Under the pieces are notes generated by a model. That model saw nothing but the letters and a program-made list of their open reading frames with translations. It made no database searches and was not told the DNA's origin. 7,535 nt of DNA from Actinomycetota bacterium (lineage in GTDB: Bacteria > Actinomycetota > Actinomycetes > Mycobacteriales > Mycobacteriaceae): positions 1 to 7,535 of the forward strand of contig SYAB01000354.1 of NCBI GenBank assembly GCA_005787665.1, given 5' to 3'. Made by a program: the position numbers and the translations under genes. Shown here in pieces: positions 1 through 6,306 of the stretch; position 1 is the first letter of the stretch; each line of letters opens with the position of its first letter.

Positions 1-424
1 GAGCGCTCACCCGGCCGGGCGTGCCGACCCCACCCTGAGCGCCCCGCCGCAGACCGGACAACTGCACGGTGTAGGACTGCCCGCCGTAGATCGGCAGCAC
101 GTTGATCTTCGGCAAATGGGCGGCGTAGCGGCTGAACGCCTCGGCCACCTGCAGGGCCAGTTCCCGGGTCGGGGCGAGCACCAGCGCCTGGGTCTGGTTG
201 CTGGCGGTGTCGATGCGGGAGAGGATCGGGATCGCGAACGCGGCGGTCTTTCCGGTGCCGGTCTGGGCCAGACCGACCACGTCGGAGCCGGCCATCAGGG
301 CCGGGATGGTCGCAGCCTGGATCGCCGAGGGGGACTCGTAGCCGACCTCGGCCACCGCCTGCAGGACGGCGGGGTGAATCTGCAGTTCGGCGAAGGAATT
401 AGCCGGCGGTTCGGGGGTTGTCAT
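1..424 (-). CDS. deaD: DEAD-box ATP-dependent RNA helicase, N-terminal part (runs off left edge)
   Basis: ATP-dependent RNA helicase that unwinds structured RNA in the cytoplasm; family members act in ribosome assembly, RNA decay and cold adaptation. Reading the minus strand from ATG at 424 gives 141 codons, open to the edge. Visible in order: an upstream aromatic F11 and Q-motif (GYESPSAIQ, residues 28-36), Walker A/motif I (AQTGTGKT, 53-60), motif Ia (PTRELALQ, 85-92), a GG doublet (114-115) and motif Ib (TPGR, 135-138). DEAD, SAT and the C-terminal RecA-like domain lie outside the window. The N-terminus closely resembles mycobacterial DeaD (Rv1253) as I recall it, and the head-to-head placement with lprE matches that locus. 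The start sits about 10 bases after a possible -10 (TACACT); only a weak AGGG is available as a ribosome-binding site. Odd: residues 131-132 are Gly-Gly where the family normally has a hydrophobic strand (VVVGTPGR), and SA follows the motif instead of the usual ID. Family call very secure; symbol from similarity. Confidence 0.95.
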   Translation of the reverse strand, partial: MTTPEPPANSFAELQIHPAVLQAVAEVGYESPSAIQAATIPALMAGSDVVGLAQTGTGKTAAFAIPILSRIDTASNQTQALVLAPTRELALQVAEAFSRYAAHLPKINVLPIYGGQSYTVQLSGLRRGAQGGVGTPGRVSA

Positions 425-433
425 CGCGCCCTG

Positions 434-439
434 AGTGTA
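434..439 (-). promoter_or_regulatory. Candidate -10 box for the helicase gene
   Basis: On the minus strand this reads TACACT, matching the mycobacterial -10 consensus TANNNT. Nine bases separate it from the ATG at 424, so the transcript would have a leader of only 0-3 bases. No recognisable -35 lies about 17 bases upstream, which is common for mycobacterial SigA promoters. Inferred from consensus only. Confidence 0.4.
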
Positions 440-466
440 GTGCCTGAGCGCGTGGCGGCCAGGCAC
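440..466. promoter_or_regulatory. 7-bp inverted repeat in the divergent helicase/lprE promoter region
   Basis: GTGCCTG (440-446) and CAGGCAC (460-466) are exact reverse complements with a 13-base spacer. The element starts right next to the helicase -10 candidate and ends 16 bases before the lprE -10 candidate. It therefore covers the -35/spacer region of one promoter and the -35 region of the other. The geometry fits an operator for a dimeric regulator acting on both genes, but no regulator gene is in the window, and a 7-bp match can occur by chance in GC-rich DNA. Confidence 0.3.
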
Positions 467-482
467 GCGGGGCTGCCGGCGG

Positions 483-488
483 TACCCT
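483..488 (+). promoter_or_regulatory. Candidate -10 box for lprE
   Basis: TACCCT matches TANNNT and ends nine bases before the GTG start at 498. No purine-rich Shine-Dalgarno sequence lies between it and the start, so the mRNA would be leaderless or carry a very short leader. There is no clear -35. Prediction from consensus only. Confidence 0.4.
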
Positions 489-497
489 CCTGGAATT

Positions 498-1052
498 GTG
501 TGGGATCGGTTGACGACGGCTGCCCTGGGCTTCGCGGTGGCCGCCGCGGTGGCCGCCGCGTCGGCGGGTTGCGGTTCTGGGGACTCGACGGTGTCCAAGA
601 CGCCGTTGCCCTCCACCACCGCCGCAGCGCCGGCCCCCGAACCGGCCGAGCCCGCGCCGCCGTCCGCGGCGGAGCCCGACCCTTGCGCGGTGGACCTGGG
701 TGCCCCTGCGATCGCGAAGACGGTGTCCGAACTGCCCCGCGACCCGCGCAGCGGACAGGGCTGGAACCCCGAACCGGTGGCGGGCAACTACAACGAGTGC
801 GCACCGTTGTCGGCGGTGATCATCAAGGCCAACACCAACGCCGCCAACCCGAACACCCGCGCCGTGCTGTTCCATCTCGGCAAGTTCATCCCCAGCGGGG
901 TTCCGGACACCTACGGGTTCAACGGGATCGACCCCGCCCAGAGCACCGGGGACACTGTCGCGCTGACCTTCGACGGCGGGATGGGACTGCAGAGCGTGGT
1001 CCGGTTCCGCTGGAACGGCACCGGCGTCGAACTGATCGGCAATACCCGCTGA
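498..1052 (+). CDS. lprE: LprE-type lipoprotein (LppP/LprE family)
   Basis: Predicted exported, lipid-anchored cell-envelope protein of 184 aa; molecular function unknown. Residues 1-24 form a signal peptide (basic R4, then an Ala/Val-rich hydrophobic core) ending in a lipobox SAGC, with C25 the likely lipidated cysteine. Ser at -3 is less usual than Leu/Val. A Ser/Thr/Pro/Ala-rich tether follows (about 26-60), then a globular domain (about 62-184) with two cysteines, C63 (DPCAV) and C101 (YNECA), that could form a disulfide. Segments such as SELPRDPRS, ANTNAANP, GDTVALTF and VELIGNT closely match M. tuberculosis LprE (Rv1252c) as I recall it. In that species LprE has been reported as a virulence-associated surface lipoprotein acting on macrophages. 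GTG at 498 is chosen because it gives a complete signal peptide. The gene is divergent from the helicase and followed 25 bases later by the antiporter. Confidence 0.92.
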   Translation: MWDRLTTAALGFAVAAAVAAASAGCGSGDSTVSKTPLPSTTAAAPAPEPAEPAPPSAAEPDPCAVDLGAPAIAKTVSELPRDPRSGQGWNPEPVAGNYNECAPLSAVIIKANTNAANPNTRAVLFHLGKFIPSGVPDTYGFNGIDPAQSTGDTVALTFDGGMGLQSVVRFRWNGTGVELIGNTR

Positions 1053-1065
1053 GCCCCGCAGTCAC

Positions 1066-1071
1066 TATGGT
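1066..1071 (+). promoter_or_regulatory. Leaderless-type promoter (-10) for the antiporter gene
   Basis: TATGGT matches TANNNT and ends exactly six bases before the ATG at 1078, so the expected transcription start falls on the A of the start codon. The 25-base gap after lprE has no Shine-Dalgarno sequence. Together this is the classic mycobacterial leaderless layout. It argues that the antiporter/oxidase pair can be transcribed independently of lprE. Confidence 0.5.
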
Positions 1072-1077
1072 CCAGTG

Positions 1078-2199
1078 ATGGACAGGACGGCGCGGCGCGG
1101 ACGCCTGCAGTGGACGGTGGTGGCCCCAGTGGCCGCTCTCGCATTGCTGGTCGCCACCTGGGGCCGCCACGAGAGCCCGGCCATCCTGGCCCTGATCGCG
1201 GTGGTGCTCGCCGCCGCCGTGCTCGCTGCGGTCCACCACGCGGAGGTGGTGGCCCACCGGGTCGGCGAGCCGCTGGGATCGGTGGTGCTCGCCGTGGCGG
1301 TCACGGTGATCGAGGTCGGCCTGATCGTGATGCTGATGATCGGCGGCGGTCCCGGTGCCTCGACGTACGCGCGCAATACCGTATTCGCGGCGGTGATGAT
1401 CACCCTGAACGGCATTGTCGGTCTGAGTCTGCTGGTCGGAGCGCTGCGCCATCGGATGGTGTCGTTCAACGCCTCCGGTTCGGGCTCGGCGCTGGCGACC
1501 GTGGTGACCCTGGCCGGGGTGTGCCTGGTGCTGCCCGGGGTCACCGTCAGCGCCGCGGGCCTGGAGTACTCCGGCTCGCAGCTGGCCTTCGCCGCCGTCA
1601 CCTCACTCGCGTTGTACTGCGGCTTCATCTTCACCCAGACGGTGGGACACCGGGACTTCTTCGTACCGGTCTCCACCGATCGGCACGGCCGGGTCACCGG
1701 CGTGCTCGACGAGGACGGCGACGGGCATGCCGACCCGCCGTCGCGCCGCGAGGCCGCGCTGAGTCTCGGGTTGCTGTTGGCCGCCCTGGTCGCGGTGGTC
1801 GGGCTGGCCAAGCTGCTCTCCCCCACCATCGAGGAGGTGGTAACCGGGCTGGGCCTGCCCTACCCGGTGGTCGGCGTGGTCATCGCCCTGATGGTGCTGG
1901 CTCCGGAGACCATCGCGGCGGTCAACAACGCCCGCCGGGACCGAGTACAGATCAGTCTGAATCTGGCCTACGGGTCGGCCATGGCCTCGATCGGCCTGAC
2001 CATCCCGGTCATCGCCATCGCGGCGATCTGGCTGCCGGGGCCGCTGGCCCTCGGCCTGGAGCCGACGCAGATCGTCCTGCTGACCATCTCGGTGATCGTC
2101 TCGGTGCTGACCCTGGCGCAGGGCCGCGCCCTGGCATTGCAGGGCATGGTGCACCTGGTCCTGCTGGCGACGTTCATCTTCCTCTCCGCGCAACCGTGA
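1078..2199 (+). CDS. ChaA/y4hA-type calcium (sodium, potassium)/proton antiporter
   Basis: Integral membrane cation/H+ exchanger of the CaCA superfamily, expected to export Ca2+ and possibly Na+ or K+ using the proton gradient; 373 aa, close to E. coli ChaA (366 aa). Two alpha-repeat halves are visible. The first has HHAEVVAHRVGEP (53-65) and AVTVIEVGL, with the transport glutamate E79. The second has VLAPETIAAVNNA (273-285) with E277, then SLNLAYGSAMASIGLTIP (293-310) with N295 and S300. Hydrophobic segments cover roughly 12-28, 34-52, 66-90, 100-121, 134-160, 167-188, 228-244, 253-275, 297-320, 330-347 and 352-370. The central hydrophilic loop (about 190-225) carries DEDGDG (211-216), an EF-hand-like DxDxDG pattern. 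ATG at 1078 is preferred to the adjacent GTG at 1075 because of the -10 spacing. The stop overlaps the next start (GTGA). Similar genes are often annotated 'ionic transporter y4hA'. True ion selectivity cannot be read from sequence. Confidence 0.92.
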   Translation: MDRTARRGRLQWTVVAPVAALALLVATWGRHESPAILALIAVVLAAAVLAAVHHAEVVAHRVGEPLGSVVLAVAVTVIEVGLIVMLMIGGGPGASTYARNTVFAAVMITLNGIVGLSLLVGALRHRMVSFNASGSGSALATVVTLAGVCLVLPGVTVSAAGLEYSGSQLAFAAVTSLALYCGFIFTQTVGHRDFFVPVSTDRHGRVTGVLDEDGDGHADPPSRREAALSLGLLLAALVAVVGLAKLLSPTIEEVVTGLGLPYPVVGVVIALMVLAPETIAAVNNARRDRVQISLNLAYGSAMASIGLTIPVIAIAAIWLPGPLALGLEPTQIVLLTISVIVSVLTLAQGRALALQGMVHLVLLATFIFLSAQP

Positions 2200-3563
2200 A
2201 CGCCCGTCCGGTGAGCGACGCACTGCTCGCACGGCTGGCCGAGGTCGTCGGTCCATCGCATCTGAGCATCGACGCCGACCTGCTGGCCTCCCGCAGCGTG
2301 GATTGGACGGGCCGCTACCGGGGCAGCGCCGGCGCCCTGGTCCGGCCGGCCGACACCGGCCAGGTCGCCGCGGTGCTGGCGGCCTGCCGGGACGCCGGGG
2401 TGCCGGTGACGGTGCAGGGTGGCCGCACCTCTCTGGTGGCCGGTGCGGTGCCCGAATACGGCGATGTGCTGCTGTCCACCGAACGGCTCACCGCGACCGG
2501 GCCCCTCGACCCGCTCGAACGGCGGGTCCGGGTGGGGGCGGGGGTGAGCCTGGCCACCGTTCAGCGCACGGCGGCGGCTTCGGGCCTACTGTTCGGGGTG
2601 GATCTGGCCGCCCGGGACACCGCCACCATCGGCGGGATGGCCGCCACCAACGCCGGTGGACTACGCACCATCCGGTACGGCTCGATGGCCGAGCAGGTGC
2701 TCGGCCTCGCCGTCGCGCTGCCCGACGGGTCGATCCTGCGCCGGCACCCCGCCGTGCGCTCGGACAACACCGGCTATGACCTGCCCGGGCTGTTCGTCGG
2801 TTCGGAGGGGACCCTCGGGGTGATCACGTCGATCGACCTGGGTCTGCATCCGCGCCCCGCGCACCGGGTGACCGCGGTGTGCGGGTTCGAGAACCTACAG
2901 GAACTGGTGTCGGCCGGGCGTCTGCTGCGCGACCTGCCGGGCATCGCCGCGCTGGAACTGCTCGACGGTCGCGGGGCCGCGCTGGCCGCGGAGCACCTGG
3001 ACCTTGCGCCGCCGACCACCGGAGACTGGCTGCTGCTGGTCGAGGTGGCCGACGACACCGACCCGACCGATCGGCTGGGCGGCGCACTGGCCGGGTTGCC
3101 GATGCCCGGTCAGCCCGCGGTGGGCCTGGACCCGGTCGCACAGGCGCGCCTGTGGCAACTGCGGGAGTCGATGGCCGAAGTGACGACCCTGTTCGGGGTG
3201 CCGCTCAAATTCGATGTCTCCCTGCCCCTTTCGGCGGTCGCCGGCTTCGCCGCAGATGCGACGAGACTGGTGGCCGAGTGCGCACCCGATGCCGTCCCGG
3301 TACTCTTCGGCCACATCGGTGAGGGCAACCTGCACCTCAACGTACTGCGCTGCGGCGCCGAGCAGGAGACGCGGATCTACCCCGCCATGATGGAACTCAT
3401 CGCGACACACCACGGCAACGTCAGTTCCGAGCACGGCGTGGGCAGCCGCAAGCGCGGCTACCTGTCGATGTCGCGCACACCCGCCGACATCGCCGCAATG
3501 CGCACCATCAAGGCCGCCTTCGACCCGAGCGGGTACCTCAATCCGGCGGTGCTGTTCGACTGA
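2196..3563 (+). CDS. FAD-binding oxidase/dehydrogenase, GlcD / D-2-hydroxyglutarate dehydrogenase-like
   Basis: Cytoplasmic flavoenzyme of the VAO/PCMH family, expected to oxidise a D-2-hydroxy acid (D-lactate, glycolate or D-2-hydroxyglutarate type) to the 2-oxo acid; 455 aa. An FAD-binding_4 domain (about 40-220) shows QGGRTSL (74-80), [10 protein letters not shown] (146-155) and GSEGTLG (202-208). A FAD-oxidase_C domain (about 225-455) shows [11 protein letters not shown] (372-382, with H373 and H380 the expected metal/substrate ligands) and EHGVG (412-416). All the usual motifs are intact. GTG at 2196 is chosen because it overlaps the antiporter stop as GTGA, and because 455 aa is the length I recall for M. 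tuberculosis Rv1257c, the likely counterpart. A second in-frame GTG at 2211 is possible. No Shine-Dalgarno sequence is evident, so translation probably depends on coupling to the antiporter. The 3' end overlaps the convergent exporter by 26 bases. Substrate is not determinable here. Confidence 0.92.
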   Translation: MNARPVSDALLARLAEVVGPSHLSIDADLLASRSVDWTGRYRGSAGALVRPADTGQVAAVLAACRDAGVPVTVQGGRTSLVAGAVPEYGDVLLSTERLTATGPLDPLERRVRVGAGVSLATVQRTAAASGLLFGVDLAARDTATIGGMAATNAGGLRTIRYGSMAEQVLGLAVALPDGSILRRHPAVRSDNTGYDLPGLFVGSEGTLGVITSIDLGLHPRPAHRVTAVCGFENLQELVSAGRLLRDLPGIAALELLDGRGAALAAEHLDLAPPTTGDWLLLVEVADDTDPTDRLGGALAGLPMPGQPAVGLDPVAQARLWQLRESMAEVTTLFGVPLKFDVSLPLSAVAGFAADATRLVAECAPDAVPVLFGHIGEGNLHLNVLRCGAEQETRIYPAMMELIATHHGNVSSEHGVGSRKRGYLSMSRTPADIAAMRTIKAAFDPSGYLNPAVLFD

Positions 3564-5061
3564 CGGAGTCCGAACTCTGCTGCGGCACGACGATGGACCG
3601 TGACGATCCGACCAGGAACAAGGCGGCCAGCACACCCAGAAACGCGGCCAGCCCCGGCAGCAGCATCGACTGCGACATCGCCGCGGCGAACGGCTCGTGC
3701 AATGCCGGCGGCAGGGCCATCACGTCCGACTCGCCGTGCGACGCGGATCCGGCCGGCCCGGAGGGCATCTCGGCGGTGATGCGCGCGGACATCAGGGCCG
3801 CCATGCTCGCGCTGCCCAGGACCGCGCCGACCTGCCGAGTGGTGTTGTAGACCCCCGACCCTGCGCCGGCCAGTCGGGCGGGCAGGTTGCGGGTCGCCGT
3901 GGCGCCCAACGGGGCCCAGATGAACGCCATCCCCGCTCCCATCGCTGTCAGCGGCACCAGCAACCGCCAGATCGGAGTGCTCGGCGTCATGTCGACGGCA
4001 AGCCATAGCAGCGCGACCGCGAACATCAGAAAGCCGAACCCGACGATCGGACGCGGATGCGCCCGATCCACCAGCCGGCCGACGAAGGGCGCGAGCACGC
4101 CGGTCGCAACGGCCATCGGAGCGGTCAATAGTGCCGCGCGCGTCGGGCTGAGGCCGCAGACCGCCTGCGCATAAAACATCAGCGGAAGAATCATCGCCGT
4201 CGAGGAGAAGGCGATCACCGCGACACCCAGACCGGCCAGGCTGAAGTCGCGATCCCGGAAGACCTCCAGCGGGATCAGCGGTTCGTTGCGATTGATGGAC
4301 TGCCAGTACACGAACAACCCCATCAGTGCGGTCCCGGCGGCGATCGCCACCCATACCCACGGCTGCCAGCGAAACGTCTGCCCCTCCTGCAGACCGAACA
4401 CGATGAGGAACAACCCGGCGCCCGACAGCGCGACACCGAGAACGTCGAAACGGTGGCGGTGGGTCTCCAGCACCGGGATCAGCCGCACTGCCAGCACCAC
4501 GCCGATGACGCCGACCGGCAGGTTGACGAAGAAGATCGAGGGCCAGCCGAAGCGGTCGACCAGGATGCCGCCGGCCAGGGGTCCGACCAGGGTGGCCACC
4601 CCAGCGGTGGCCCCCCACACGCTCAGGGCCACACCACGGCGTTCGGGGGGGAAGATCCGGGTGATCACCGACAGTGTCTGCGGGGTCAGCAGGGCCGCGC
4701 CGATGCCCTGGACCACCCTGGCGGCGATCAGCATGCCGACCGATCCGGACAGACCGCACCACAGCGACCCCAGGGTGAAGACCACCAGTCCGGCGATGTA
4801 GAGGTTCTTCGGCCCGAACCGGTCGCCGAGCCGGCCGGACAGCAGCAGCGGCACCGCGAAAGCCAACAGGTAAGCGCTGGTCACCCAGATGACGATGTCG
4901 TAGTCGGTGATGTTCAACGCGGTCATGATGATCGGGTTGGCCACCGGAACGATGGTGGAGTCGACCAGGATCATGAAAAATCCGAACAGCATGGCCCATA
5001 GCGCGTTCCACGGGTTGACCGGCTGCCGGGACGACGTCGTGGTCGAGGGCTCCGTGGTCAT
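3538..5061 (-). CDS. MFS drug exporter, DHA2 (EmrB/QacA-type) family
   Basis: Inner-membrane multidrug/proton antiporter of 507 aa, of the DHA2 family, which typically has 14 transmembrane segments. TM1 carries motif D1 (ILVDSTIV, 31-38, with D34). Motif A follows in the TM2-TM3 loop ([10 protein letters not shown], 76-85). Motif C-like [14 protein letters not shown] (160-173) runs into FFVNLPVG (177-184), typical of this family. A late conserved loop, [18 protein letters not shown], lies near residue 410. The polar C-terminal tail ([12 protein letters not shown] and beyond) is cytoplasmic. ATG at 5061 is supported by GGAAG nine bases upstream. By position and orientation it is the likely counterpart of M. 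tuberculosis Rv1250, which I recall as longer (about 579 aa). It converges on the oxidase and diverges from the baeRF gene. Substrates are unknown, and no TetR/MarR-type regulator accompanies it in this window. Confidence 0.93.
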   Translation of the reverse strand: MTTEPSTTTSSRQPVNPWNALWAMLFGFFMILVDSTIVPVANPIIMTALNITDYDIVIWVTSAYLLAFAVPLLLSGRLGDRFGPKNLYIAGLVVFTLGSLWCGLSGSVGMLIAARVVQGIGAALLTPQTLSVITRIFPPERRGVALSVWGATAGVATLVGPLAGGILVDRFGWPSIFFVNLPVGVIGVVLAVRLIPVLETHRHRFDVLGVALSGAGLFLIVFGLQEGQTFRWQPWVWVAIAAGTALMGLFVYWQSINRNEPLIPLEVFRDRDFSLAGLGVAVIAFSSTAMILPLMFYAQAVCGLSPTRAALLTAPMAVATGVLAPFVGRLVDRAHPRPIVGFGFLMFAVALLWLAVDMTPSTPIWRLLVPLTAMGAGMAFIWAPLGATATRNLPARLAGAGSGVYNTTRQVGAVLGSASMAALMSARITAEMPSGPAGSASHGESDVMALPPALHEPFAAAMSQSMLLPGLAAFLGVLAALFLVGSSRSIVVPQQSSDSVSRTAPPD

Positions 5062-5066
5062 GGACC

Positions 5067-5081
5067 GATGCTTCCAGCATC
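5067..5081. promoter_or_regulatory. Palindrome overlapping the exporter's ribosome-binding site
   Basis: GATGCT (5067-5072) and AGCATC (5076-5081) are exact reverse complements around a 3-base centre (TCC). In the exporter transcript this reads GATGCT-GGA-AGCATC, placing the putative Shine-Dalgarno GGAAG (5075-5071) in the loop and right arm, nine bases before the ATG. It could be an operator or an RNA hairpin limiting initiation. The rest of the 102-bp spacer shows no convincing TANNNT in the exporter direction. Confidence 0.35.
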
Positions 5082-5113
5082 CACCCCGGCGGCGTCGGGG
5101 CGGGTGCCCCCAC

Positions 5114-5119
5114 TAGCGT
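5114..5119 (+). promoter_or_regulatory. Candidate -10 box for the baeRF gene
   Basis: TAGCGT matches TANNNT and would start transcription near 5126, giving a leader of roughly 38 bases with a strong ribosome-binding site. It sits at the centre of a short CCAC-TAGC-GTGG inverted repeat (5110-5121). No -35 match is visible. Rv2629, the M. tuberculosis relative, belongs to the DosR dormancy regulon, but no clear DosR box was found here. Confidence 0.35.
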
Positions 5120-5152
5120 GGAGCGACAGGGAGGACTATCAGAAACCACCGG

Positions 5153-5157
5153 GGAGG
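5153..5157 (+). promoter_or_regulatory. Strong Shine-Dalgarno that fixes the baeRF start
   Basis: GGAGG within GGGGAGGGA lies six bases before ATG 5164. This decides the start against an upstream in-frame ATG at 5068, which would add 32 residues and overlap the divergent exporter's leader. It contrasts with the leaderless-type starts at the left of the window. Confidence 0.8.
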
Positions 5158-5163
5158 GACACC

Positions 5164-6264
5164 ATGCACGCGGAACGATTTCGAGGACTGCTCGACGCGA
5201 ACGGGCCGTTCGTATCGATCTATTTCGACGACTCCCACGACACCGCCGACGCGGCCGCCCAGCTGGACTCCCGACTCCGCGATGTGCGCAAGCGGCTCGA
5301 GGAGCAATCCGTCGGTCCCGCGGTCATCGAGGCGATCGACCAGGCGGTGCGTTCGGCGCGCCCACCGGTGGGCCGTAGCGGCCGCGGCGTGATCGCCGCG
5401 GGAACGACGATCGTGCTCGACGAGCATCTCATCCGCGGGCCGGCCATGACCGTACTGCGGGTCTCCGAGCTTCCCTACCTGGTACCGGTGGTGGAGCACG
5501 GCATGTTGCACACCTCCTACCTCCTGGTGGCGGTGGACCATACCGGCGCCGACATCGCCGTGCACTCGGGCGGGCGCGTTCGCTCCGAGTCCGTGGACGG
5601 CTCCGGGCGCCCGGTGCACAAGGCGCACAAAGCCGAGACCGCCGGCTACGGCGGTCCGCAAGGCCGCGTCGACGAAGCTGTTCGCAAGAACCTGCGCGAG
5701 GTCGCCGACCGGGTCACCCGACTGGTCGACGAGACCGGCGCCGAGGTGGTCTTCCTCACCGGGGACGCGCGTGCCGAACTGATGACCGAACTGCCCGAAC
5801 GGGTCGCCGGGAAGGCGGTGGCGCTTCAGGGCGGCGGGCGCACCGGAGGCACCGATCCGGCCGAGGTGCGCCACGAGATCGGGCAGGAGTTCCTGCGGCG
5901 CCGCTTGGCCGCAATCGACGAGGCAGCCCAGCGCTTCGCCGCCGGGCACGGCGCCGGGCTCGCTGTCGACGGTCTGGCCGCGGTGACGGCGGCGCTGCGG
6001 GACGGCGCGGTGGACACCCTGATCATCGGCGAACTCGGCGACGCGACCGTGGTTGCCGACCACGACACGCTGATGGTCATCGGTCCGGACGTCGAGACGG
6101 TCTCGGCGCAGGGCGGCTCCCCGGATCGGGTGTTGCGGGCCGACGAGGCGCTTCCGCTGCTGGCGGTGTCCATCGGCGCAACGCTGGTGCGCACCGATGA
6201 GCGGATCAGCCCCGCCGACGGGATCGGCGCGGTGCTGCGCTACCCGGATGCCGGCGCGCAGTGA
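5164..6264 (+). CDS. Bacterial eRF1-like protein (baeRF family), Rv2629-like
   Basis: Soluble cytoplasmic protein of 366 aa, related to the archaeo-eukaryotic release factor eRF1/Pelota superfamily. The bacterial members are proposed to act on ribosomes or stalled translation; the actual function is unproven. The N-terminus (GPFVSIYFDDSHDT, 14-27), middle (AVDHTGAD, 123-130; VHKAHK, 151-156) and C-terminus (DTLIIGELGDATVV, 284-297; RADEALPLLAVSIGA, 325-339) strongly resemble M. tuberculosis Rv2629 (374 aa) as I recall it. This suggests the same three-part plan: an N-terminal domain (about 1-115), an eRF1 domain-2-like region (about 120-220) and a C-terminal L7Ae-like domain (about 240-360). 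The second part contains GYGGPQGR (161-168), where eRF1 proteins carry GGQ; here a proline interrupts it. No signal peptide or membrane segment. Start chosen by the GGAGG at 5153. It is not part of the M. tuberculosis kgd-lprE block as I recall it, so it has been inserted here or lost there. A strong hairpin follows its stop by nine bases. Confidence 0.87.
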   Translation: MHAERFRGLLDANGPFVSIYFDDSHDTADAAAQLDSRLRDVRKRLEEQSVGPAVIEAIDQAVRSARPPVGRSGRGVIAAGTTIVLDEHLIRGPAMTVLRVSELPYLVPVVEHGMLHTSYLLVAVDHTGADIAVHSGGRVRSESVDGSGRPVHKAHKAETAGYGGPQGRVDEAVRKNLREVADRVTRLVDETGAEVVFLTGDARAELMTELPERVAGKAVALQGGGRTGGTDPAEVRHEIGQEFLRRRLAAIDEAAQRFAAGHGAGLAVDGLAAVTAALRDGAVDTLIIGELGDATVVADHDTLMVIGPDVETVSAQGGSPDRVLRADEALPLLAVSIGATLVRTDERISPADGIGAVLRYPDAGAQ

Positions 6265-6273
6265 GCGGGGCAC

Positions 6274-6306
6274 TCAAGCCGGGCTCTGTTCGTTAGCCTG
6301 GCTTGA
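6274..6306 (+). terminator. Strong 12-bp-stem hairpin after the baeRF stop (U-tract-less terminator or attenuator)
   Basis: TCAAGCCGGGCT (6274-6285) pairs with AGCCTGGCTTGA (6295-6306): 11 Watson-Crick pairs plus one G-U, around a 9-base loop. It begins nine bases after the TGA. No T-run follows (CCCC instead), but terminators without U-tracts have been proposed for mycobacteria. A TANNNT match (TAGCCT, 6294-6299) sits in the right arm and could instead be a -10 for the next gene. The structure is seen directly; the role is inferred. Confidence 0.6.

Noticed and set aside
116..1078. 320-codon forward frame over the helicase and lprE region
   Set aside because: Low-complexity Arg/Gly translation antisense to the helicase and out of frame with lprE; no start signal.
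1110..2195. An open frame of about 360 codons upstream of and in frame with the FAD oxidase, suggesting a long fusion protein
   Set aside because: It is the +2 shadow of the antiporter gene. The translation is Arg/Gly/Pro/His-rich with no domains, while the antiporter frame shows clear transport motifs. High GC removes stop codons.
3458..5149. 563-codon minus-strand frame overlapping the exporter
   Set aside because: Runs in a different frame from the convincing MFS protein and gives Arg/Gly/Asp-rich non-protein-like sequence.
5132..5150. Possible DosR dormancy box (GGACTAT...) before the baeRF gene, prompted by Rv2629 being a DosR target
   Set aside because: Only one half resembles the consensus, the second half does not match, and it is too close to the start codon to activate a promoter upstream of it.
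5068..5163. Upstream ATG extending the baeRF protein by 32 residues
   Set aside because: A strong GGAGG lies six bases before ATG 5164, the family N-terminus starts there, and the extension would overlap the divergent exporter's leader.
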